From Synergistaceae bacterium (GTDB lineage: Bacteria; Synergistota; Synergistia; Synergistales; Aminobacteriaceae), in NCBI GenBank assembly GCA_012521675.1, contig JAAYLU010000023.1, positions 1 to 45,910 on the forward strand: 45,910 nt of DNA. The letters are read 5' to 3'. The notes beneath the pieces were generated by a model that was not told the origin of the DNA, searched no databases, and saw only the letters and a program-made list of their open reading frames with translations. This document shows positions 16,113 to 23,674 of this stretch, in pieces; the first letter of the stretch is position 1; the number at the start of each line of letters is the position of its first letter. The position numbers were made by a program, and so were the translations under genes.

Positions 16113-16532
16113 GTGAGGATGTTCAGATCCCTTGACGTCTCCGGAAGCGCCCTGACGGCCCATCGCCTGTGGATGGACGCGATATCGTCCAACCTGGCCA
16201 ACGTCAACACCACTCGAACGCCGGAGGGCGGCCCCTACAGGAGGCGCGTCCCGGTATTCGCCGAGATGCTCGACAAGACGATAGGCGGATACGAGGACAT
16301 AGGCGGAGTACGTGTGACCGAGATCGCCAGGGACAGCCTGCCGCCTCGCCTCGCCTACCAGCCGGAGCACCCGGACGCGGACGAGGAGGGGTACGTCGCC
16401 TTCCCCAACGTCAACGTCGTCAGGGAGATGACCGACATGCTGGTCGCAAGCAGGGCCTACGAGGCCAACCTGGCGGTGGCCGACGCCGCGCGCAACATGT
16501 GGTCGGGCGCCCTGGAGATCATGAGAGGGTAG
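16113..16532 (+). CDS. flgC: Flagellar rod protein FlgC
   Basis: A 139-residue rod subunit. It has the family motif SSNLANVNTTRTPEGGPYRRR (about residues 25-45, longer than FlgB's as expected) and the C-terminal helix NVVREMTDMLVASRAYEAN. The GTG at 16113, two codons before an ATG, follows AGGAGG of the flgB end by about nine bases, so I prefer it. It is followed by a terminator hairpin, so flgB-flgC may form a short transcript of their own. Confidence 0.95.
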   Translation: MRMFRSLDVSGSALTAHRLWMDAISSNLANVNTTRTPEGGPYRRRVPVFAEMLDKTIGGYEDIGGVRVTEIARDSLPPRLAYQPEHPDADEEGYVAFPNVNVVREMTDMLVASRAYEANLAVADAARNMWSGALEIMRG

Positions 16533-16601
16533 CCGGGCGTTTTTTCAGTAATAATCGTGGTTTTTCCAAAGGACGGTTCTTTAGTCCTAGCCGTGATGAT
16601 C

Positions 16602-16634
16602 CGGGAGGCTTGTCATAAGCCTCCCGCTTTTGTT
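16602..16634 (+). terminator. Intrinsic terminator after flgC
   Basis: CGGGAGGCTT (16602-16611) pairs perfectly over ten bases with AAGCCTCCCG (16617-16626) around the loop GTCAT. CTTTTGTT follows. This is the clearest intrinsic terminator in the window. It lies in the 168-base gap between flgC and fliE, a place where these genes are normally cotranscribed. Confidence 0.8.
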
Positions 16635-16666
16635 ATAAATTAACGGTTGTGTTACAATGACGATAA
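16630..16666 (+). promoter_or_regulatory. Promoter upstream of fliE (sigma-70-like, with overlapping sigma-28-like match)
   Basis: TTGTTA (16630-16635) and TACAAT (16653-16658) are 17 bases apart (4/6 and 5/6 matches). The -35 begins within the T-run of the terminator. TAAC (16641-16644) and GACGATAA (16659-16666) are a weaker sigma-28-like match with 14 bases between them. Either would restart transcription just after the terminator, about 40 bases before the fliE start. The first option is the stronger by sequence. Confidence 0.5.
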
Positions 16667-16700
16667 TTGAGCTCTCATCACTATCGGGGAGGTTATCCAA

Positions 16701-17021
16701 GTGAACCATTTGAAGCTCGATCTGACGAAACTGGCCGACGTAAAGAAGGGGCCGGCCGTCTCTCCCGTGGCGGAGTCAACCGGCTTGAAGCGCGGACTCG
16801 GCCTCACATTCGAAGACCTCCTGGAGAGTTCCATAAAAAACGTGAACGACCTTCAGCAGGATTCGGACAAGATGGTCAACAGACTGGCGACCGGCGATGT
16901 GGACGATATTTCAGAGGTCGTACTGTCGGCCCAGCGTGCCGAGTTTGCCCTGCGCCTGATCACCGAAGTGCGCAACAAGCTCGTGGACGCGTACCAACAG
17001 CTCGGGCGCATGTCGGTTTAG
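16701..17021 (+). CDS. fliE: Flagellar hook-basal body protein FliE
   Basis: The 106-residue protein is the junction between the MS ring and the rod and an early type III export substrate. It shows the family pattern: FEDLLESSIKNVNDLQQDSDK, a gap, GDVDDISEVVLSAQRAEFALRL and the end VRNKLVDAYQQLGRMSV. The start codon is GTG at 16701, nine bases after GGGGAGG (16686-16692). The C-terminal MSV corresponds to the usual MxV end of FliE. It opens the second flagellar transcript. Confidence 0.93.
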   Translation: MNHLKLDLTKLADVKKGPAVSPVAESTGLKRGLGLTFEDLLESSIKNVNDLQQDSDKMVNRLATGDVDDISEVVLSAQRAEFALRLITEVRNKLVDAYQQLGRMSV

Positions 17022-17029
17022 GTTAGCCG

Positions 17030-18592
17030 ATGGACTGGTTGCGCCAGGCGCTTGCACGGGGCGGCCTATTCTGGTCGTCGTTGAGGCCGTGGCAGCGATT
17101 ATCCATAGCCGGAGCAGCGGCGGCCGTCGTGCTCGCTCTGGTCTTTGCCGTTTTCTGGGCCGGACGATCGCCGTACGAACCCCTCTTCACGGCCCTCGAG
17201 GTGGAGGACCAGTCCGCCATAGTGGCCTGGCTCCGCGAGAACAAGGTGGACTACAAGCTTGACCCTGCAGCGAATGCCATCTTGGTCCCGAGGACGCTGG
17301 TCTACGAGACCAGGCTCAGCTTGGCGCAGGGCGGTCTTCCTAAGGGGGGCAGTGTCGGATACGAGCTGTTCGACACGGCCAAGATGGGCCTGAGCGAGTT
17401 TCAGCAGAAGGTCACCTACACAAGAGCCCTGGAGGGAGAGCTCGAGCGCACCATACGCCAGATCGACGCCGTCGACTACGCGAAGGTGAACATAGTCATC
17501 CCGGAGCAGCGCCTCTTCCTCGAACAGCAGCAGCCATCCACGGCATCGGTCCTCATACGGCTCAAGACCGGGATGAGCATAGGGGCCGACCACGTCAAGG
17601 CCATAGTCCACCTGGTCTCGCACGCTGTCCAGGGGCTTCTCCCCGAGGATATAACGGTGGTGGACACGTCAGGAAAGGTCCTCTCCGACCTCCTCGACGA
17701 GGAGTTCTTCATCTACACCGGCGCGGGCGAGGGACGCACCGTCTCATCCGTTCAGCGAGAGCTGGAGCGGCAGCAGGAGCGGGAGCTCGAGAACAAGGTC
17801 CGCATAATGCTCGAGAAGGTCTTCGGTCCGGGAAAGGTCGTTGTCAGGGTCAAGGTCGACCTCGACTTCGACCGAAGGACCAGTGCCACCAAGGAGTACA
17901 TCCCTGGAGAGACCGGGAAGGGGGTCATCCGCAGTCAGCAGCAGATGGAGGAGACCTACACCGGAACGGGAGGACCGGTAGGGGGCGCGCCCGGTACCAC
18001 CACCAACATCCCCGGCTACGCCATAGCCCAGCAGCAGGCCGGGCTGACCGAGTACGAGAAGACCGAGACCACCAACAACTACGAGATCACGACCAGGGAG
18101 ACGCAGCAGGTGGCGACCCCCGGGGCGATACTGCGCATGACCGCCTCCGTCCTCGTCGACGGAGAGCTTGAGCCTCAGCGGATAACCGAGCTTCGCGCAC
18201 TGGTGGCGCCCGCGATCGGCCTTAAAGAGGCCAGGGGCGACCAGCTTGAGATCAACGGCATGCCCTTCTCCACGACCTTCGCCGATGCCCTGGCCGAACA
18301 GCTGGCTGCGGAGCAGAGGATGAAGCTGATAATCTCCGCTGTCGTCGCTCTCGTCCTGCTGGCTGCGGCCGCTCTCGCCGCGTTCTACCTGATCCGCAGG
18401 AGGAGAATGCGTGTCAGGGCGGTTCAGCCGGAGCCGCAGCACTTCCCGACGATACAGGAGCTTCTCTCCTCGCCGGAGCTGCTGGAGGCGCAGGGCGAGC
18501 TGGCGGTGCTGGAGGAGCAGCTTCGCGCCTACGCGAGAAGCAAGCCGGAGGAGATAGCCAACCTGGTTCAGGACTGGCTGTCCGAGGAATAG
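17030..18592 (+). CDS. fliF: Flagellar MS-ring protein FliF
   Basis: The 520-residue protein forms the membrane-supramembrane ring on which the flagellum is built. Two membrane segments are visible, at residues ~24-47 and ~428-453. Between them lie the YscJ/FliF ring domains (PYEPLFTALEVEDQ, VPRTLVYETRLSLAQGGLP, QKVTYTRALEGELERTI) and a long periplasmic region with a low-complexity loop (GTGGPVGGAPGTTTNIPGY). The C-terminal cytoplasmic tail ends LVQDWLSEE, the typical FliG-binding helix. The ATG is nine bases after the fliE stop, with a weak AGGTTAG upstream. Confidence 0.96.
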   Translation: MDWLRQALARGGLFWSSLRPWQRLSIAGAAAAVVLALVFAVFWAGRSPYEPLFTALEVEDQSAIVAWLRENKVDYKLDPAANAILVPRTLVYETRLSLAQGGLPKGGSVGYELFDTAKMGLSEFQQKVTYTRALEGELERTIRQIDAVDYAKVNIVIPEQRLFLEQQQPSTASVLIRLKTGMSIGADHVKAIVHLVSHAVQGLLPEDITVVDTSGKVLSDLLDEEFFIYTGAGEGRTVSSVQRELERQQERELENKVRIMLEKVFGPGKVVVRVKVDLDFDRRTSATKEYIPGETGKGVIRSQQQMEETYTGTGGPVGGAPGTTTNIPGYAIAQQQAGLTEYEKTETTNNYEITTRETQQVATPGAILRMTASVLVDGELEPQRITELRALVAPAIGLKEARGDQLEINGMPFSTTFADALAEQLAAEQRMKLIISAVVALVLLAAAALAAFYLIRRRRMRVRAVQPEPQHFPTIQELLSSPELLEAQGELAVLEEQLRAYARSKPEEIANLVQDWLSEE

Positions 18593-18610
18593 GGGCGGGA
18601 GGATCCAGCA

Positions 18611-19627
18611 ATGGCTAAGAGCTTGACGAAGGGGATGCCCGGAAAAGAGAAGATAGCCATCCTGATGGTGGCCCTGGGGAACGAGGTGGCCGCCGAGGTC
18701 TACAAGAGGATGGACGACACGTCCATAGAGATAGTCACGCTGGAGGTCGCGAACCTCCGGAAGGTGACGCCCGAGATGCGTCTGGCCGTGCTGAAGGAGG
18801 CCCAGGAGCTCCTTCTCGCCCGCGAGTACATGGCCCGCGGCGGAGTCGAGTATGCCAGGGATATCCTGGAGAGAGCGCTCGGCCCGGAGAGGGCTCACAA
18901 CCTTCTCACTCGCATCACCGCCAGCCTGCAGGTCCGCCCGTTCGACTTCATGCGCCACACGGACGCGCAGCAGGTGCTGGGCTTCATCCAGGGCGAGCAC
19001 CCGCAGACGATCGCCCTCATACTGTCGTACCTGGAGCCGACGCAGGCCGCGGGCATCATCGGAGGGCTGCCGGCCACCATGCAGGCCGAGGTGGCCAAGC
19101 GCATAGCCAAGATGGACCGCATCACCCCGGAGGTTCTTCGGGAGGTGGAAAGAGTGCTGGAGAGAAAGCTGAGCACGGTAATGGGGCAGGACTTCACCCT
19201 CGCCGGCGGCATCGACGCCATAGTGAACATCATCAACCAGGTGGACCGGGGCACGGAGCGCAACATCATGGAGCACCTGGAGGAGAACGACCCGGAGCTG
19301 GCCGAGGAGATCAAGCGCAGGCTCTTCGTTTTCGAGGACATCATCAGGCTCGACGACCGCTCGCTGCAGAGGGTGCTCCGCGAGGTCGAGATGAAGGACC
19401 TCTCGCTGGCCCTCAAGGGCGCCACGGACGAACTGCGGGCCAAGTTCTTCAAGAACATGTCCAAGCGCGCCTCCGAGATGCTCAGGGAGGACATGGACTA
19501 CATGGGTCCCGTGCGCGTGAAGGACGTCGAGGAGACGCAGCAGAAAATCGTCAACGTCATCCGGGCGCTCGAGGACGTCGGCGAGATAGTCATCTCCCGC
19601 GGCGGAGAGGAAGAGCTTATTGTATAA
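18611..19627 (+). CDS. fliG: Flagellar motor switch protein FliG
   Basis: A 338-residue switch protein linking the C ring to FliF and to the stator. Armadillo-type repeats fill the sequence; the EHPQTIALILSYLEP middle-domain motif (~residue 130) is present. In the C-terminal domain, the charged helix that interacts with MotA is visible around DDRSLQRVLREVEMKDLSLAL. GGAGG lies a few bases before the ATG. It overlaps fliH by eight bases. The size and domain layout are normal. Confidence 0.97.
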   Translation: MAKSLTKGMPGKEKIAILMVALGNEVAAEVYKRMDDTSIEIVTLEVANLRKVTPEMRLAVLKEAQELLLAREYMARGGVEYARDILERALGPERAHNLLTRITASLQVRPFDFMRHTDAQQVLGFIQGEHPQTIALILSYLEPTQAAGIIGGLPATMQAEVAKRIAKMDRITPEVLREVERVLERKLSTVMGQDFTLAGGIDAIVNIINQVDRGTERNIMEHLEENDPELAEEIKRRLFVFEDIIRLDDRSLQRVLREVEMKDLSLALKGATDELRAKFFKNMSKRASEMLREDMDYMGPVRVKDVEETQQKIVNVIRALEDVGEIVISRGGEEELIV

Positions 19628-20507
19628 GTTCTCGAAGGCGAAGATCATCCGCGCGGTCCGAGTGCTGCCCGAGGCCGTGAAGATCGGCCTTGCCCCGGAA
19701 GAGGCCGAGGCGCCCGAGGAGAGCCTCGATTCTCAAGGCCCTCGGGAGGCGGAGCGTGGCGGCGACGAGTCGCTGCAAAAGGAGATTGAACGCCTGAAAG
19801 TCGAGCTGGAGAACGAGCGGCTCGAGAACAGCGACCTCGTCTCCCGCCTGTCGCTCTCCGAGAAGGAGATGGTCCGGGAGCGGGAGAATCTGGCCGCAGA
19901 GCGCGACCGGATGAAGGCCGCCATGCAGGCGGAGGCCGAATCGCTCAAAAAGAAGGCCGCCGTCGAAGGGGCCGAGGAGGGGCGCAAGGCGGGCTACGAA
20001 GAGGGCGCCGCCACGGCCAGGGAGGAGATCTCCAGGGAGTACGAGGAGAAAGTGTCATCCCTGGTCTCGGTCCTGGAGGGAGTCCATGCGTCCCTGAAGG
20101 GGAGCGGAGAGGATCTTGCCGCTCTCGTCATGCCGCGCCTGATACGCCTATGGGAGCTTATGCTCTCCAGGATGCTCCACCGCGAGGTCGAACTCTCGGA
20201 GGACACGGTCGTCCCCGTCCTGCGCACCCTGATGGAGCGCCTCAGCGACAGGGAGAGCATACTGGTCTACCTGAACCCCGGCGATGCGGAGCAGACGGCC
20301 GACCGCAGGGACGAGTTCGGCGACCTGTTGCTGGGCGTGAAGCACCTGGAGTTCATACCCGACCCGAACGTCGAGAAGGGCAGTTGCGTAGTCGAGACCA
20401 ACCTTGGTATATACGACGCCCGGTGGCGAACACAACTTGAACAGATACAAAAAGAGATAGACCATCTCTTCATCGAGGGTCGAAAAGATGCTATCGAAAA
20501 CGACTGA
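19620..20507 (+). CDS. fliH: Flagellar assembly protein FliH
   Basis: The 295-residue protein is the negative regulator and stator of the FliI export ATPase. After a short N-terminus comes a long Glu/Arg/Lys-rich coiled coil (residues ~45-135), including the glycine-spaced stretch EGAEEGRKAGYEEGA typical of FliH, followed by a globular C-terminal domain (PRLIRLWELMLSRMLHREVEL...). The start is TTG at 19620, overlapping fliG, with GGAGAGGAAG upstream. It overlaps fliI by 20 bases. The order fliG-fliH-fliI is the common one. Confidence 0.9.
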   Translation: MYKFSKAKIIRAVRVLPEAVKIGLAPEEAEAPEESLDSQGPREAERGGDESLQKEIERLKVELENERLENSDLVSRLSLSEKEMVRERENLAAERDRMKAAMQAEAESLKKKAAVEGAEEGRKAGYEEGAATAREEISREYEEKVSSLVSVLEGVHASLKGSGEDLAALVMPRLIRLWELMLSRMLHREVELSEDTVVPVLRTLMERLSDRESILVYLNPGDAEQTADRRDEFGDLLLGVKHLEFIPDPNVEKGSCVVETNLGIYDARWRTQLEQIQKEIDHLFIEGRKDAIEND

Positions 20508-21876
20508 CGAAGGGCTGCTGGATATCCTTCGGCACAGGCTGGAGGACGTCCAGCTCACCAGGATAAACGGGCGCATCGTGCAGGTGGTCGGCTTGGTGGC
20601 GGAGTCCAGGGGCCCCGACGTCCGCGTCGGGGATCTTTGTTCAATACGCTACAGAAACAGCGACTCCTCCCTCTCAGCCGAGGTGGTCGGCTTCCGCGGA
20701 GAGAGAGTCCTGCTGATGCCGCTAGGCAACCTCAAGGAGATAGGCCCCGGATGCGACGTCCTGTCCATGGAGCGCCCACTCGGAGTCAGGGTCGGGCAGG
20801 CCCTGCTCGGCAGAGTGCTCGATGGACTGGGACAGCCTCTCGACGACAAGGGACCGATAGCTGCATCCGATTTTTACCCCCTCCACGCAGAACCCCCTCA
20901 CCCTCTACGCAGAAAGATGATATCCTCCCCCCTCCCGGTGGGAGTGAAGGTAATAGACGGAGTGCTCACCCTGGGCACGGGGCAGCGCATAGGAATATTC
21001 GCCGGCTCCGGAGTGGGGAAGAGCACCCTCCTTGCCATGATGGCCCGGTACACGGAGGCGGACATAAACGTCATAGCACTTGTCGGCGAGCGAGGCAGGG
21101 AGGTTCGGGAGTTCCTCGACCGAGACTTGGGCCCGGAGGGGCAAAAGCGCTCGGTCGTCGTGATAGCCACGTCCGACCAGCCGCCGTTGATCCGCCTGAA
21201 GGCCGCCATGACCGCCACCGCGATAGCCGAGTACTTCCGCGACTGCGGCAAGAACGTGCTTCTGATGATGGACTCCGTCACCAGGGTGGCCCGCGCCCAG
21301 CGCGAGGTCGGCCTGGCCGTCGGTGAACCCCCCACCACCAGGGGTTACACCCCGTCCGTCTTCGAGTTCCTCCCCCGCTTGCTCGAGAGGGCCGGCGCGG
21401 GAGAGACAGGCAGCATAACCGGGATATACACAGTCCTGGTGGAGGGTGACGACATGAACGAGCCCGTGGCCGACACGGTGCGAGGCGTGTTGGACGGTCA
21501 CGTCGTCCTGTCTCGCAAGATTGCCGCTCGCAACTTCTACCCGTCCGTCGACGTGCTTGAAAGCGTCAGCCGCGTCATGCCCTTCATAGTCGACGAGGAG
21601 CACCTGGAGGCGGCCGGGCGGGTGCGGGAGCTGCTTGCCGTCTACGGCGAGGCGGAGGACCTGATTAACATCGGTGCATACAAGAGAGGCAGCAACCCCA
21701 GGGTGGACTGGTCCATAACCCACCTGCAGAAGGTCCGTGATTTCCTCAGGCAGCCCGTGGAGGAGATGGTCTCATTCACGGACGCCGCCCGCGAGCTGAA
21801 GAACCTCGTGCCCGACTCGTCCGCCGTAAAGAAGAGCGAGCGGGATGCCGAAACAATAACCGGAACCGGCGAATAG
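20488..21876 (+). CDS. fliI: Flagellum-specific export ATPase FliI
   Basis: A 462-residue F1-ATPase-beta-like hexameric ATPase of the flagellar type III export apparatus. Walker A GSGVGKST spans residues 173-180 (Lys178). The Walker-B region is VLLMMDSVTRVARAQREVGL and the catalytic glutamate lies in LVGERGREVREF. GEPPTTRGYTPSVF is a family signature. The first ~100 residues form the beta-barrel that contacts FliH. It starts inside fliH (ATG 20488), giving the normal N-terminus. Confidence 0.97.
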   Translation: MLSKTTDEGLLDILRHRLEDVQLTRINGRIVQVVGLVAESRGPDVRVGDLCSIRYRNSDSSLSAEVVGFRGERVLLMPLGNLKEIGPGCDVLSMERPLGVRVGQALLGRVLDGLGQPLDDKGPIAASDFYPLHAEPPHPLRRKMISSPLPVGVKVIDGVLTLGTGQRIGIFAGSGVGKSTLLAMMARYTEADINVIALVGERGREVREFLDRDLGPEGQKRSVVVIATSDQPPLIRLKAAMTATAIAEYFRDCGKNVLLMMDSVTRVARAQREVGLAVGEPPTTRGYTPSVFEFLPRLLERAGAGETGSITGIYTVLVEGDDMNEPVADTVRGVLDGHVVLSRKIAARNFYPSVDVLESVSRVMPFIVDEEHLEAAGRVRELLAVYGEAEDLINIGAYKRGSNPRVDWSITHLQKVRDFLRQPVEEMVSFTDAARELKNLVPDSSAVKKSERDAETITGTGE

Positions 21877-21891
21877 TTACCGGAGGACGTC

Positions 21892-22353
21892 ATGAAAGAA
21901 AAAGTGGACAGGTTTCAGCGAATACTGAAGACCAGGGAGAAAAGCCGCGAGGAGGAGCAGCTCCTGCTCGCCGACCAGAGAGGCGAGGAGGAGAGGCTGG
22001 TCACTCGTCTCGATGTGCTGCACACCGAAAAGAAAAAGGCCTTCGACGAGTTCCGCACTCAGCAGGGAGAGCTCGTCTCGCCGCGCGAGATGTGGTTTCA
22101 CCGCAGATCCATAGATGTTGTGGACAAGCGAATCTGCGACGGCAACTCCTCCCTCTGCGACGTCCGTCAGGCCATAGAGGCCACAGAGGTGAGACTTGTG
22201 GAGAAGCATCGCGAGGTCAGGATAATGGAGAACTACATAACGTCCATGCTGGACGACTGGCGCACCTCTATACTGAAAAGCGAACAGTCCGAGATGGATG
22301 ATATAGCAGGAATACGCCACGGCAACGGCACGAGAGGCGGAAGCGGATCATGA
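21892..22353 (+). CDS. fliJ: Flagellar export chaperone FliJ
   Basis: This 153-residue, almost entirely helical, charged protein has the FliJ layout of a two-helix antiparallel coiled coil with an N-terminal VDRFQRILKTREKSREE. FliJ links FliI with the FlhA export gate. The assignment rests mostly on position after fliI, size and coiled-coil character, because the family is poorly conserved. CGGAGGACGTC precedes the ATG. It overlaps the next gene by four bases (ATGA). Confidence 0.85.
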   Translation: MKEKVDRFQRILKTREKSREEEQLLLADQRGEEERLVTRLDVLHTEKKKAFDEFRTQQGELVSPREMWFHRRSIDVVDKRICDGNSSLCDVRQAIEATEVRLVEKHREVRIMENYITSMLDDWRTSILKSEQSEMDDIAGIRHGNGTRGGSGS

Positions 22354-22967
22354 GGCTGAATCTGTCGGGCATTGTGCGCGTGCAGAGTCGAATAGAGGAG
22401 ATCGAGCGCAGGGTGCGGCCAAAGAAGGACGAGCCGAGGCAGGAGGAGAAGGAGCGCTTCGTCGACGTTCTGACGAAGGAGGAGGCCAAGCGACCCTCGC
22501 TCCCGGCACCCGCCCCCGCCCCGAAGCTCGACGAAGTCGAGGAGAGGGAGAAGCCGAGGGCTAAGAAGCCGTCCGCCGACTGGGAGGAGAAGCTCCCCGA
22601 GCTGGCCGCCAGGTACGGGCTCGACGAGGCGCTTGTAAGGGCAGTGGTGCGGATGGAGTCCGGCGGCAGGATCGACGCCGTGTCGCACAAGGGAGCGATG
22701 GGACTGATGCAGCTGATGCCCGGAACGGCGAAAATGCTCGGGGTGGACGATCCTTTCGACCCGGCGCAGAACCTCGAAGGGGGAATTAAATACCTCTCCA
22801 GGCTGTCCGATAAATACGAGGGAGACCTCTCCAAAGCGCTGGCCGCGTACAACGCGGGGCCGGGAAGAGTGGACGCCTGCGGTGGCATACCTCCCATAGC
22901 CGAGACGCAGAACTACGTGCACGGTGTCCTTGCGATCTACGCCCGTAACTCGAAGGGAGAAAACTGA
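22350..22967 (+). CDS. Lytic transglycosylase (SLT domain) in the flagellar operon, no signal peptide
   Basis: A 205-residue protein. Residues ~1-75 are charged and probably disordered, with Pro/Ala repeats (PAPAPAPK); residues ~82-200 are a soluble lytic transglycosylase domain. Catalytic Glu103 is in RMESGG, followed by GAMGLMQLMPGTA, a GGIKYLSRL segment and ALAAYNAGPGRVD. The enzyme cleaves peptidoglycan glycan strands and could open the cell wall for the rod. Unlike most family members it has no N-terminal signal peptide or lipobox, so export through the flagellar type III system is a reasonable inference. flgJ, the usual rod-associated muralytic gene, is not in the window. Confidence 0.9.
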   Translation: MRLNLSGIVRVQSRIEEIERRVRPKKDEPRQEEKERFVDVLTKEEAKRPSLPAPAPAPKLDEVEEREKPRAKKPSADWEEKLPELAARYGLDEALVRAVVRMESGGRIDAVSHKGAMGLMQLMPGTAKMLGVDDPFDPAQNLEGGIKYLSRLSDKYEGDLSKALAAYNAGPGRVDACGGIPPIAETQNYVHGVLAIYARNSKGEN

Positions 22968-23650
22968 TGCCCGAAGAGCGCGAAGATATCGAGCGCGAGG
23001 GGCGTGAAGAGGCGGAGGCCCCCCTCCCTCAGGCCAAGAAAAAGGTCAAGGCCAAGAAGAAAAAGAAGAAGACCGGCAAGCTGGGGATCCTCCTCCTGGC
23101 GCTCGCGGTACTGGCTGGAGTCGGCGCGGGCATGCACTTCGCCGGCACCTGGGACGCCAGGCCCTACGTCTACGAGATAGTCCCCAGGATACCCTGGGTC
23201 GGCAAGAGGCTGGCCGGGTTCGCCGGGATACCCGAGGAGTACACACTGACAGTGGAGCAGCGTCGAAAGCTCGAGCTGGAGCGTTGGAACCAGCGTTTGG
23301 ACGAACTGGAGCGCGAATTGATTGAGAAGGAGGCCCTGCTGGAGGGTCTCTCCGACGAGCTTGACGCGAGGGCCGAGGCCCTCGACAGGAGGGAGGCGGA
23401 GTTCGCCCAGCGCGATGACGCCCCGCCCGAGAGCACCGAGGACGAGCAGGAGTACCTCGACATGTTGATGAAGACCTACCAGGAGATATCGCCCAGGCGT
23501 GCTGCTCTTATCTTGGAGCAGGTGAGCGAGGATCTGGCGGTGAGGATGCTCGCCGCCATGCCCCAGGATGCCAGGGCGTCGATATTGGGCCGCATGGAGG
23601 CGGTCCTTGCAGCGAGGCTGACGGAGCGGCTAGCGGCCGGAGCGCCGTGA
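22967..23650 (+). CDS. MotE/YlxF-like membrane protein
   Basis: A 227-residue protein with an acidic start, a run of lysines (residues ~25-37), one membrane segment (~39-58), a charged coiled coil (~96-150) and a C-terminal MgtE-N-like helical repeat (YLDMLMKTYQEISPRRA, VRMLAAMPQDARASIL). This matches MotE/YlxF, a MotC chaperone-like protein in rhizobia and a gene of unknown role between fliJ and fliK in Bacillus. The topology (N-in, coiled coil outside the cytoplasm) suggests a periplasmic role at the motor. It starts at TGATG, overlapping the previous stop. Confidence 0.75.
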   Translation: MPEEREDIEREGREEAEAPLPQAKKKVKAKKKKKKTGKLGILLLALAVLAGVGAGMHFAGTWDARPYVYEIVPRIPWVGKRLAGFAGIPEEYTLTVEQRRKLELERWNQRLDELERELIEKEALLEGLSDELDARAEALDRREAEFAQRDDAPPESTEDEQEYLDMLMKTYQEISPRRAALILEQVSEDLAVRMLAAMPQDARASILGRMEAVLAARLTERLAAGAP

Positions 23651-23674
23651 TAACAATACCGGGAGGTGCCACTC

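Noticed and set aside
17744-19648. 634-codon open frame on the - strand, and other long - strand frames (195-1163, 2308-3459, 11891-13267, 24092-25447)
   Set aside because: They lie opposite well-supported genes (fliF/fliG, rbgA/rnhB, xerC/hslV, fliK), have low-complexity translations and no recognisable domains. Long antisense frames are expected in GC-rich DNA with biased third positions.
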